The notes under the pieces: generated by a model
Told to the model about the DNA's origin: nothing
The model's input: the letters and a program-made list of their open reading frames with translations, nothing else
The model's database searches: none
Source: an uncultured Collinsella sp.
Lineage (GTDB): Bacteria > Actinomycetota > Coriobacteriia > Coriobacteriales > Coriobacteriaceae
Reading direction: 5' to 3'
DNA: 8,046 bases
Assembly (NCBI GenBank): GCA_959599615.1
Contig: CAUGKA010000087.1
Span: 1 to 8,046, forward strand
Made by a program: the position numbers and the translations under genes
Part shown: piece by piece, positions 1 through 6,372 of the stretch
Numbering within the stretch: the stretch's first letter is position 1
Layout of the letters: the number at the start of each line of letters is the position of its first letter

Positions 1-2
1 AG

Positions 3-1235
3 CGCGCCGTGATGGACCGCATGGGTTACGACGAAGTGGCGCGTATCAGCGCCTATATCGACCCGGCACTTGCCCGCTCGGAATTGCGTCCCGCGGTGGA
101 GGCGGCGCTCAATGTTGAGGAGCCGACCGATCTCGCGACGCCCGAGCGCGAGACCGTCATCGACGAGATTTTGGATGACGTGGTGGGCTTGGGGCCGTTG
201 CAGCCGCTCATCGAGGACGACACCGTTACCGAGATCATGATCAACGGCTGCCGCTCGGCTTTCTTTGAACGCGGCGGCGTCTTGTACCCCATCGAGCATG
301 CGTTTGAGGATGATGAGCAGATCCGTGTGCTTATCGACCGCATTATCTCGCCACTTGGCCGCCGTATCGACGAGCGCAGCCCCATCGTCAACGCCCGCCT
401 CAAAACGGGCTATCGCGTCAACGCGGTGATTCCGCCTGTGGCGATTGACGGACCGATTCTCACCATCCGAAAGTTCTCGGACCGTATCTGCTCGCTGGAC
501 GAGCTCGTGGGGTTGGGATCGCTGCCGCTTTGGTATGCGCAGCTGCTGTCGTGTGCGGTGTCGCTGCGACAGGACCTGGCGGTTGCGGGAGGCACGGGAT
601 CTGGTAAGACCACCCTGCTCAACGCGTTGTCATGTGAGATTTCCACCGGCGAGCGCATCGTGACGATCGAGGACTCTGCCGAGCTCAAGTTTGCGCATCA
701 TCCGCACGTGGTGCGCTTAGAGGCGCGCGAGGCTTCAATTGAGGGCGAGGGCGCGGTGACGATCCGCGACCTGGTAACTAATGCCCTACGCATGCGCCCC
801 GACCGCATCGTGGTGGGCGAGGTGCGCGGTGCCGAGTGCTGCGACATGTTGCAGGCCATGAACACGGGCCACGACGGGTCGCTCACCACACTTCATGCGG
901 GTTCAGAACAGGAGACCGTGGTGCGTCTGACGTTGCTTGCACGTTATGGCATCGATCTGCCGAGCGAGCTCATCGAGGAGCAGATTGCCATGGCGCTCGA
1001 CGGCATCGTGATGTCCGAGCGCCACGCCGATGGCAGGCGTTTCGTCTCCTCGTATTCGGGGGTGCGACGCGCCGCATCGGGTGGCGTAGAGCTCGAGCGC
1101 TATGTGACGTTCGATGCCGCCGAGCGCACCTGGACGCTTGACCGCGAGCCGCCGTTTATCGCAGAAGGCCTGCGGTCGGGGACGCTCACACAAGAGGAGG
1201 TGGACGAATGGAGATCACTGTGCCCCTCGTCGTAG
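3..1235 (+). CDS. tadA: TadA/CpaF-family pilus assembly ATPase (5' end cut by window)
   Basis: Hexameric secretion ATPase that powers Flp (Tad) pilus assembly from the cytoplasmic face of the membrane, acting on the TadB/TadC platform. Counting from the GTG at base 9 (408 residues), the N-terminal domain shows LGPLQPLI (61-68), VTEIMING (73-80), GRRIDE and NAVIPP, the usual CpaF pattern. The C-terminal RecA-like domain has Walker A GGTGSGKT (194-201), an Asp box TIEDSAEL (219-226), Walker B RIVVGEVRG (266-274) with the catalytic Glu at 271, and a His box TTLHAG (293-298). All key residues are intact. The reading frame is open to the left edge and no Shine-Dalgarno precedes the GTG/ATG at 9/12, so the real start may lie upstream. 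The 3' end overlaps tadB by 28 bases, with GAGGAGG inside tadA serving the next gene. The family call is very secure; the start is not. Confidence 0.96.
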   Translation, partial: RAVMDRMGYDEVARISAYIDPALARSELRPAVEAALNVEEPTDLATPERETVIDEILDDVVGLGPLQPLIEDDTVTEIMINGCRSAFFERGGVLYPIEHAFEDDEQIRVLIDRIISPLGRRIDERSPIVNARLKTGYRVNAVIPPVAIDGPILTIRKFSDRICSLDELVGLGSLPLWYAQLLSCAVSLRQDLAVAGGTGSGKTTLLNALSCEISTGERIVTIEDSAELKFAHHPHVVRLEAREASIEGEGAVTIRDLVTNALRMRPDRIVVGEVRGAECCDMLQAMNTGHDGSLTTLHAGSEQETVVRLTLLARYGIDLPSELIEEQIAMALDGIVMSERHADGRRFVSSYSGVRRAASGGVELERYVTFDAAERTWTLDREPPFIAEGLRSGTLTQEEVDEWRSLCPSS

Positions 1236-2134
1236 GGGGCTTGGCAGGGCTTTCTGTCGCGACGGCGTGCGGAGTGGAACCTCGTGTGCCGCAGGTACCG
1301 CCGGCGGAGCTGGCACGTCAGGCGCTCGAGACGGTGGCAGAGAAGCTGCCGCGTGAGCTGGTGGAAAACCATCTGCTGAAAAAGATCGCCCGTTCGTGGG
1401 CATCGCTGGCTCCGGCGCATCGCCTTGGCCTCGTGATCGAAGATGCTTCGGGACGTTTGGCGTTTCTGCTGCTATCGAGCGGTGTCTGCTGCGTTTTACT
1501 AACGATGGTGTCGTTATCGCCCCTCGGATTTGCCTCGGGACTTGTTGCTCCGTTTGCCGTTGGTGCCGCTTGGGATGGCTTTGAGAGCCGGCGCGAGCAA
1601 CACGATGCAGAAGAGGCAATGCCCGAGGCGTTTACCGCACTTTCCATGTCGCTTGCCTCGGGACATTCGCTGGCCCAGGGCATGCGCTTTGTGGGCGCTC
1701 ATGCGCAAGAGCCAGTGCATACCGAGTTTTTGCGGGTGGCGGCGGCGATCGATTGCGGCATCTCGGCGACCGACGCGCTCGATGACTTGCTCGTGCGTAT
1801 CGACGCCCCCGGTCTTTCGCTTGTGACCTTGGCGCTTAAGGTGTCTCAGCGCACCGGCGCTCCGCTTGCCGACTTACTGTCCGAGGCGTCGAGCATGGTG
1901 GGGGAGCGCATCGAGCTCAAGCGCCGCCTGGATGTTAAGACGTCGCAGGCTCGCATGTCTGCGCATATGGTCGCGGCGATGCCGGCGGGCATGTGCGCGG
2001 TGTTGGCGCTGCTTTCGGCAGATTTTCGTCGCGGTCTTGCGACGCCCGCCGGCGCGGGCGCTGTGGTGTTGGGTCTTGCCCTCAACGCCGTTGCCCTGGT
2101 GGTTATCCGGCGCATTATGCGGGTGGAGCTATGA
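1208..2134 (+). CDS. tadB: TadB-like inner-membrane platform protein (T2SSF family)
   Basis: A polytopic membrane protein of 308 residues which, with TadC, should form the platform through which TadA drives pilin polymerisation. Hydrophobic stretches lie at about residues 5-20, 83-102, 105-121, 252-270 and 283-300. Between them, about 135-250, is a cytoplasmic T2SSF-type helical domain with the characteristic EAFTALSMSLASGHSLAQ (140-157) and KVSQRTGAPLADLL (211-224) helices. The same pattern occurs in GspF/TadB proteins. The ATG at 1208 has GAGGAGG eight bases upstream (1194-1200). The gene overlaps tadA by 28 bases and tadC by 4 (ATGA), so translation is probably coupled. The N-terminal 80 residues, between the first and second membrane segments, are less typical and would be the variable part. 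TadB rather than TadC is inferred from order and length. Confidence 0.9.
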   Translation: MEITVPLVVGGLAGLSVATACGVEPRVPQVPPAELARQALETVAEKLPRELVENHLLKKIARSWASLAPAHRLGLVIEDASGRLAFLLLSSGVCCVLLTMVSLSPLGFASGLVAPFAVGAAWDGFESRREQHDAEEAMPEAFTALSMSLASGHSLAQGMRFVGAHAQEPVHTEFLRVAAAIDCGISATDALDDLLVRIDAPGLSLVTLALKVSQRTGAPLADLLSEASSMVGERIELKRRLDVKTSQARMSAHMVAAMPAGMCAVLALLSADFRRGLATPAGAGAVVLGLALNAVALVVIRRIMRVEL

Positions 2135-2772
2135 GCGCCCCGGTTGCAGTTGCGGCTTGCCTGTGCGCCCTGAGTGTATTTGTCGCGACGGGTTTGGATC
2201 GGGCGGATGCACGCAAGATCGCAGGGGCCTGCAAGCGCGAGGCGGTGCTGGTCGCTGCCGCGGGTCGCTCGGTGGTCGATGCTCTGACCGCGCGAGTGAA
2301 GGGCGCGGTTGGAGCGGGCGGCCCGGCGCGAGTGTCGCTCGGCGAAGTTTCCGAGATGATCGATGTTGTGCGCTTGGGTCTTTCGGCCGGTCTTTCGTTT
2401 GATGCGGCGCTTGAGATTTTCTGCGCCAACCGCCGGTCAGTGCTGGCTCTTCGCCTTGAGCGCGCCTGCATGGCGTGGCAGGTGGGCGTGGGCACGCGTG
2501 AGGACGAGTTGTTGGCCGCCGCGCGCGACCTGGACGTGCGAGCGCTCGAGACCTTTGCCATCACGGTGGGGCAGGCGCTCGCCCTGGGTGCCCCACTTGC
2601 CGAGACGCTGGCCGCTCAAAGTCGCGAGATCCGTGCGGCTCATCGCGCCGCGGTCGAGCGCGAGATCGAGCGTGCGCCCGTCAAGCTGCTGATTCCCACC
2701 GGCACGCTCATCTTGCCGGCGTTGCTTCTGTCCATATTGGGCCCGCTGCTGGGAGCAGGCGGGATGATGTAG
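2131..2772 (+). CDS. tadC: TadC-like inner-membrane platform protein (T2SSF family)
   Basis: The second T2SSF-family platform subunit, 213 residues, the expected partner of TadB. It has an N-terminal hydrophobic segment (about 3-20), then a linker and a cytoplasmic helical domain opening with EVSEMIDVVRLGLSAGLSF (72-90). The domain also contains TVGQALALGAPLAETLA (about 145-161) and ends in APVKLLIPTGTLILPALLLS, a membrane segment typical of TadC C-termini. The start was set at ATG 2131, which overlaps the tadB stop as ATGA and has GGTGGAG just upstream. The frame is open further upstream, but that stretch is Arg/Cys/Gly-rich and reads like an out-of-frame shadow of tadB. The protein is somewhat short for a TadC, with fewer N-terminal membrane segments than many homologues. 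The flp gene follows after 10 bases. Confidence 0.88.
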   Translation: MSAPVAVAACLCALSVFVATGLDRADARKIAGACKREAVLVAAAGRSVVDALTARVKGAVGAGGPARVSLGEVSEMIDVVRLGLSAGLSFDAALEIFCANRRSVLALRLERACMAWQVGVGTREDELLAAARDLDVRALETFAITVGQALALGAPLAETLAAQSREIRAAHRAAVEREIERAPVKLLIPTGTLILPALLLSILGPLLGAGGMM

Positions 2773-2779
2773 GGAGGAA
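2771..2779 (+). promoter_or_regulatory. Strong Shine-Dalgarno for flp
   Basis: AGGGAGGAA begins at the tadC stop codon and puts GGAGG five bases before the ATG at 2783. It is among the strongest ribosome binding sites in the operon, which fits high expression of the major pilin. Confidence 0.75.
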
Positions 2780-2782
2780 TAC

Positions 2783-3016
2783 ATGAACACGATGACTGAC
2801 ACTGCTGGCAAGGTGCAGGGCTGGGCGTTTTGCCGGGCGGCACATGTTCGTCAGCGCGCCAAGGAACTATTGCAGGAGGAGAGTGCGCAGGGTACCACCG
2901 AGTATGCCATCTTGGTCGGCGTGCTCGTGGTGATCGCGATTATCGCCATCGTCGCATTTAAGGGCAAGGTCCAAGATCTATGGAACGCTATCAGCGAGGG
3001 CATCAACAGCCTGTAG
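2783..3016 (+). CDS. flp: Flp-type major pilin
   Basis: Structural subunit of the Tad pilus, 77 residues. The basic leader runs to about residue 35, followed by QGTTEYAILVGVLVVIAII, the Flp signature with the Glu-Tyr pair (E40-Y41) at the start of a single hydrophobic helix (about 41-59). A short amphipathic tail ends in SEGINSL. Placing Glu at position 5 of the mature chain, as in Flp and type IV pilins, puts the cleavage after Ala35 (SA|QGTTEY), giving a mature pilin of about 42 residues. Gly37 is a conceivable alternative. ATG 2783 has the better-placed Shine-Dalgarno; Met4 is a possible second start. The first gene after the ATPase and platform genes is a usual place for flp. Its last 37 bases overlap the next gene. 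The prepilin peptidase (TadV-type) is not in the window. Confidence 0.93.
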   Translation: MNTMTDTAGKVQGWAFCRAAHVRQRAKELLQEESAQGTTEYAILVGVLVVIAIIAIVAFKGKVQDLWNAISEGINSL

Positions 3017-3543
3017 AGGGCGAGCGCCCCGTCGGGGTGCTGCTGGTGTTTGCTTGCCTGACCGTGGCGATAGCGGCGGTGCTTTGGGGGCTTAACGCCG
3101 CGCGGCAGCAGCGTCCTGGGACCGCCTCCGATTTGGGCTCAGATTCGGCGGTGGCGTCTCAAAAAGATGAGATGCGAGATGCGGACGATTCGGATGTCGC
3201 TGTCACGGCGCAAACCTTTCTGCGGACGCTCGACAAGCGGTCTGGCACTGCGACGGATTCGCCTGGGGGCAACGCGATTGTGGTCCGGCTTGCATGGTCC
3301 GAGGACCGACCGATGACCGAAGCGGCGGCGGATATGCTGCGTTCCTATCGCGAGGTACCCACGGCGCAACTTGCTCTGAGCGGCTATCTCGACATCAAGG
3401 GAAACGTGTGGGGCGCCATCGTGCGTGACGGACGCGGCTGGGTCGATATGGTGACGGTTGCTGCGGATACTGGCGATGCTTCGTGTCGTCTGCGCGCCGT
3501 GCGCCTGGTCCCGCAAACAATAAGCTCAAAGGAGGGGTCGTGA
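2980..3543 (+). CDS. Unrecognised single-pass membrane protein within the tad operon
   Basis: I do not recognise this 187-residue protein. It has a short hydrophilic N-terminus, one clear membrane segment (about 17-38, GVLLVFACLTVAIAAVLWGL), and a low-complexity acidic linker (about 46-75). A C-terminal region of about 110 residues follows with alternating strand- and helix-like character (IVVRLAW, GYLDIKGNVWGAIV, GWVDMVTVAA). The topology suggests an extracytoplasmic domain anchored next to the pilus machine. The ATG at 2980 lies inside flp (37-base overlap) with only a weak AAGG upstream. In-frame GTG codons at 3037 and 3046 are alternatives but would cut into the membrane segment. Codon pattern and length support a real gene, and it sits between the major pilin and a second pilin-like gene. 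A role in pilus assembly or regulation is inferred from position only. Confidence 0.75.
   Translation: MERYQRGHQQPVEGERPVGVLLVFACLTVAIAAVLWGLNAARQQRPGTASDLGSDSAVASQKDEMRDADDSDVAVTAQTFLRTLDKRSGTATDSPGGNAIVVRLAWSEDRPMTEAAADMLRSYREVPTAQLALSGYLDIKGNVWGAIVRDGRGWVDMVTVAADTGDASCRLRAVRLVPQTISSKEGS
3528..3536 (+). promoter_or_regulatory. Strong Shine-Dalgarno for the second pilin-like gene
   Basis: AAAGGAGGG within the end of the preceding gene lies eight bases before the ATG at 3545. It is a near-perfect anti-16S match and settles the start of the small downstream gene. Confidence 0.8.
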
Positions 3544-3544
3544 A

Positions 3545-3763
3545 ATGCATGGCGTTCTGCGTGAGGAGGTTGCCCAGGCGACGGTCGAATACGCCATCGT
3601 CACGGTGGCGCTGTTATCGATCGTGCTGGCGATCGCGGGACTTTGGCCTGCCGGCACCGATGGGCGCTTGGCGGCGCTGGTTGAGCGGGCGGCATCCCAT
3701 GGCGTTGCCTCGACGTCGGTTATCGACGCCGCTGCGGCCGCTAAGGACATCGCGTTGTATTGA
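3545..3763 (+). CDS. Small pilin-like (pseudopilin) protein
   Basis: A 72-residue protein with a 10-residue leader (MHGVLREEVA), then QATVEYAIVTVALLSIVLAIAGLW, a processing-type motif with Glu-Tyr followed by one hydrophobic helix. The motif matches flp closely (A|QATVEY versus A|QGTTEY). The tail after about residue 36 is short, Ala-rich and helical. It may be a second Flp pilin or a minor pseudopilin that caps or primes the fibre; sequence alone does not separate these. The start is secure because of the strong Shine-Dalgarno and only one base between the upstream stop and the ATG. Its stop at 3761-3763 overlaps an ATG (TGATG) that is out of frame with the next real gene (see findings). Confidence 0.82.
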   Translation: MHGVLREEVAQATVEYAIVTVALLSIVLAIAGLWPAGTDGRLAALVERAASHGVASTSVIDAAAAAKDIALY

Positions 3764-4235
3764 TGCCGCGCGCGAGGACCGGGCGCAGTCTACGGTCGAG
3801 GCCGCTTTTTTGCTGCCGACGTTTCTGACACTCATCCTTCTCGCGCTGCAACCGGTGTGCCTGCTCTATACGCGCGCGGTCATGGAGTCTGCCGCCGCCG
3901 AGACCGCGCGGCTCATGACCACGACGACGGCGGAGGACGACGATCTTAAGGAGTTCACCCGCCGCCGACTTGCCGCAGTGCCCAACGTTTCGATCTTTCA
4001 TGCCGGCGGGCCGTTGTCGTGGGATATCGAGCTTGGCCGGGCCGGTGCGGGTGGCGTCTCGTCCGTGTCCGTTTCCGGCGAGGTCAAGCCGTTGCCTGTG
4101 ATCGGTGCGTTTGCGCAGGCTATGGGTGGTACCGCCGAGGGCGGCTACGTTGAGCTCAAGGTCGATGTCTCGTATCAATCGCGTCCCGAATGGCTGGAGG
4201 GAGATTATGATTCGTGGATTGCTGCATGGGATTAG
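3699..4235 (+). CDS. TadE-like minor pilin (start uncertain, possible frameshift)
   Basis: A TadE-like protein, probably a processed pseudopilin of the Tad system. The motif RAQSTVEAAFLLPTF (29-43 from the ATG at 3699) opens a hydrophobic helix running to about residue 58 (LILLALQPVCLLYTRA). It is followed by the common TadE segment ESAAAETARLM (63-73). The extracytoplasmic domain of about 100 residues ends WLEGDYDSWIAAWD. Start choice is a problem. The nearest in-frame ATG is 3699, 65 bases inside the previous gene, with only a weak GAGCGGG upstream. The added residues (MALPRRRLSTPLRPLRTSRC) look like a shadow frame. The coupled ATG at 3763 is out of frame because of (CG)4 at 3767-3774; with one CG fewer it would give MPREDRAQSTVE. 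Homology of the body is fairly certain; whether the gene is expressed as written is open. Confidence 0.78.
   Translation: MALPRRRLSTPLRPLRTSRCIDAAREDRAQSTVEAAFLLPTFLTLILLALQPVCLLYTRAVMESAAAETARLMTTTTAEDDDLKEFTRRRLAAVPNVSIFHAGGPLSWDIELGRAGAGGVSSVSVSGEVKPLPVIGAFAQAMGGTAEGGYVELKVDVSYQSRPEWLEGDYDSWIAAWD
4196..4203 (+). promoter_or_regulatory. Shine-Dalgarno supporting a start at 4207
   Basis: GGAGGGAG inside the end of the TadE-like gene lies a few bases before ATG 4207. It favours this start over ATG 4312 for the TadG-like protein, although GAGGCGG at 4301-4307 could serve the later start. Confidence 0.6.
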
Positions 4236-6372
4236 GCGCTGCCTGTTGCGGGTGACGCAAGGGTTTGCGGCCCGCCGTCGACCAGGCGCTCTCCGCAAAC
4301 GAGGCGGCTTTATGGGTCGAGCCGGTATCGACCTGTTTATCGAAGACGGTGCCTACACCACGCTCTCCTCTGCGGTGGTTATCTTGGTGGTGCTCACGCT
4401 GCTGTTTTCGTCGACGGCGGCGATATGGAGCATGTCGCGTGCCGGGGATACCCAGGTGGCGGCCGATAGCGGCGCGCTGGCGGGTGCCAACGTAGTGTCG
4501 TCCTATCACACGGCTGCCACGGTGGTTGATGCGAGCATCTTGAGTCTGGGGCTGGCGGGGTTTGCCACGATCGGGACGGGCCTGGTCGCCATCCTCATCC
4601 CGGGTGCCGAACCAGTTGCCGGCAATATGGTCGACACCGGGATTGAGATCATTAAAACGCGCAACAAGTTTGCCAAAAGCGCATCGGAAGGCTTACAGAA
4701 AATCGAGACGGCTCTGCCGTATCTGATCGCCGCGCGTGCCACGCAGGCGGTGTCGGCGCAGGATACCGATAGTGTGACCTATACCGGTACGGCGCTTGCC
4801 GTGCCCAGGACATCCGAGTCTGATTTTGTTGCGCTCGAGGGTTCCGAGATCTCGACCGATGCCATTAAAGATGCGTCGGAAGATCTGGAGCGCGCGGCCG
4901 AGGAGCTACAAAAAGCATCGGAGGAGACGGCGAAGGCAAAGGAGCGTGCCTGGCTAGCGGATTGCGGTGGATCGGATAAAGGTTCGGTCGGCAGCTGTTC
5001 GTGTATGTGGGAGCGCGCGAAAAGCCTAACGGATCTCTTCGGTGTTCAAAATCCGCATTACGCTTCGAGCGTTACGTGGGAGCCTCAAGTTGCCCTTGAT
5101 CGCGCGAAGGACTACTACCATTGGCGTCTGACAAATGAGAAGCCCCAGGGCTCGAGTGTCGAGATGAAGGCAGAGTCTGCGGCGCGTAAGGCGTTTTATA
5201 CCTATGCGAACGCGGAGGTCGATCGGGCATATATAACCGAGAACGGAGACAGGGTTTCCTCCTATATTCCGCTGCTGCCGCGCAACTCTGATGAGGTTCG
5301 GGCGACGGAACTCTATACCGATGCGGTGTGGCCGACTAGCGTAAACGATGACAAGGCGTATCTGCATTACGGGACGACCTGCCCTAACTATAAGAAAGGG
5401 ACGCCGAGCGGATTTGCTTCGGTTGCCGATTACGATGGACAGGATAAATGCAGCAAATGCCATTTTGGCGTTTTGTCGCTTGGTGCTGTTGCGGCGCCTT
5501 CAACCTCTATCGAAAACGGCTTTGAGTATCACTTTGACAAGTTTAAAGACGCCCTGGAGGACTACGTCGACTGTCGCAACAAGGAGCTCGAGCTCGAGCG
5601 TCAGACCGAGGACGAAGCCGACCGTGCGGGCAATGCGTTCGATACCGCCATCAAAGAACTTTCCGGTGAGCGTCCGCGTATCGCCCCACCTGGCCGCAAC
5701 GGCGTAGTCGCCTTTGCAGTTTCGGGTGATATTACCAGCCCCGATCAACTTAACTCTTCGTTTAACACGGCGGTTGAGCTTGGCAGTCGCGGTGCCATCT
5801 CTGCCGCGGTGCTGGCGCCCGATGAGGCGACGGCGCAAAACAACGTGCTTTCGCGATTTTTCTCGACATTGAAGGAACGCTCGGGTGGCGTTGCCGGCGT
5901 ACTCGATGGCGTCATGGATGTTTGGGGACGGCTGCTTGTGGGATACGGAGACATCCAAGGTCCGGCCGACGAACTTATGGACGAGATGATTAAAGGCCTA
6001 GGAGGGGGCAGCGGCGCGTTGGGCTCCATTGCATCGTGGCTCGGCGATACCGTTTCGGCGTCCGTGGCGGCGTTGGGTCTGGAGCCGTGCGACTTGCGCC
6101 TGCGAAAGCCGGTGCTGACCGATTCCGCCAACGTCATTAAGAGTCCGGGGTCTGACATTGCTGGCCTCTCTCAAGCGCAAGACAAACTGCGAAGTATTCC
6201 GTTGGGCGTGACCGATCCCAAGGCGCTTTGCGAGGCGTTGGAATATCAAGTCGAACGCACCATCAGCGGTACGGTGTTCACGCTTGCGGAGATTCCTCTG
6301 CCCGGCGGCGGCTCCATCCCGCTCACCGTCGATGTCGCCACGCTGGTTGGCGCTCTGGGCGGTGGGTCGTAA
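4207..6372 (+). CDS. Large TadG-like membrane-anchored protein with paired cysteines
   Basis: A 721-residue protein. The N-terminus is very basic (1-35). One membrane segment follows (about 53-74), then DTQVAADSGALAGAN (81-95), the element that marks TadG/TadE-like proteins (usual form QxAADAAALAGA). A second hydrophobic stretch lies at 108-133. A charged helical segment (about 217-248) could form a coiled coil. The large remainder should be extracytoplasmic. Cysteines are clustered: C253, C264, C266; C392, C415, C418 (CSKC); then C456, C628 and C675. This suggests disulfides or a metal site. A long acidic helix (about 440-485) contains KELELER. No Glu sits at the +5 position after EDG|AYTTL, so peptidase processing as a pilin is unlikely. 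It may be a tip or adhesive component; that is inference. An alternative start is ATG 4312. It overlaps the gene before by 29 bases and the gene after by 1. Confidence 0.8.
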   Translation: MIRGLLHGIRRCLLRVTQGFAARRRPGALRKRGGFMGRAGIDLFIEDGAYTTLSSAVVILVVLTLLFSSTAAIWSMSRAGDTQVAADSGALAGANVVSSYHTAATVVDASILSLGLAGFATIGTGLVAILIPGAEPVAGNMVDTGIEIIKTRNKFAKSASEGLQKIETALPYLIAARATQAVSAQDTDSVTYTGTALAVPRTSESDFVALEGSEISTDAIKDASEDLERAAEELQKASEETAKAKERAWLADCGGSDKGSVGSCSCMWERAKSLTDLFGVQNPHYASSVTWEPQVALDRAKDYYHWRLTNEKPQGSSVEMKAESAARKAFYTYANAEVDRAYITENGDRVSSYIPLLPRNSDEVRATELYTDAVWPTSVNDDKAYLHYGTTCPNYKKGTPSGFASVADYDGQDKCSKCHFGVLSLGAVAAPSTSIENGFEYHFDKFKDALEDYVDCRNKELELERQTEDEADRAGNAFDTAIKELSGERPRIAPPGRNGVVAFAVSGDITSPDQLNSSFNTAVELGSRGAISAAVLAPDEATAQNNVLSRFFSTLKERSGGVAGVLDGVMDVWGRLLVGYGDIQGPADELMDEMIKGLGGGSGALGSIASWLGDTVSASVAALGLEPCDLRLRKPVLTDSANVIKSPGSDIAGLSQAQDKLRSIPLGVTDPKALCEALEYQVERTISGTVFTLAEIPLPGGGSIPLTVDVATLVGALGGGS
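4263..4300 (+). other. Nested inverted repeat (RNA hairpin candidate) near the tadG-like start
   Basis: GTTTGCGG (4263-4270) pairs perfectly with CCGCAAAC (4293-4300). Inside it CGCC (4273-4276) pairs with GGCG (4285-4288) around an 8-base loop. It ends just before GAGGCGG and ATG 4312, so it may influence translation or mRNA processing. Eight-base arms at this spacing occur by chance a few times in a window this size, so function is unproven. Confidence 0.4.

Noticed and set aside
53..2564. Long open frames on the minus strand opposite tadA, tadB and tadC
   Set aside because: They mirror the codon bias of G+C-rich genes on the plus strand, have Arg/Ser/Pro-rich translations and no family motif.
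3483..3698. Extension of the first TadE-like gene upstream to the GTG at 3483
   Set aside because: The extra residues are Arg/Pro/Ser-rich and lie fully inside the well-supported 72-residue pilin-like gene in another frame. They look like a shadow.
5446..5463. CSKCH in the TadG-like protein (residues 415-419), a CxxCH pattern as in heme c attachment
   Set aside because: It is a single isolated match in a protein with no cytochrome features and several other paired cysteines. A zinc or disulfide role is more likely, and CxxCH arises by chance easily.
4960..5470. Middle part of the TadG-like gene looks somewhat richer in A/T, suggesting recombination
   Set aside because: The impression is by eye only. 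The frame is intact with no boundary repeats, and a variable surface domain would look the same. A sliding G+C and codon-use plot would be needed.
5583..5598. GAGCTC-GAGCTC-GAGC tandem and palindromic repeat
   Set aside because: It is inside coding sequence and explained by the KELELER residues of a charged helix.
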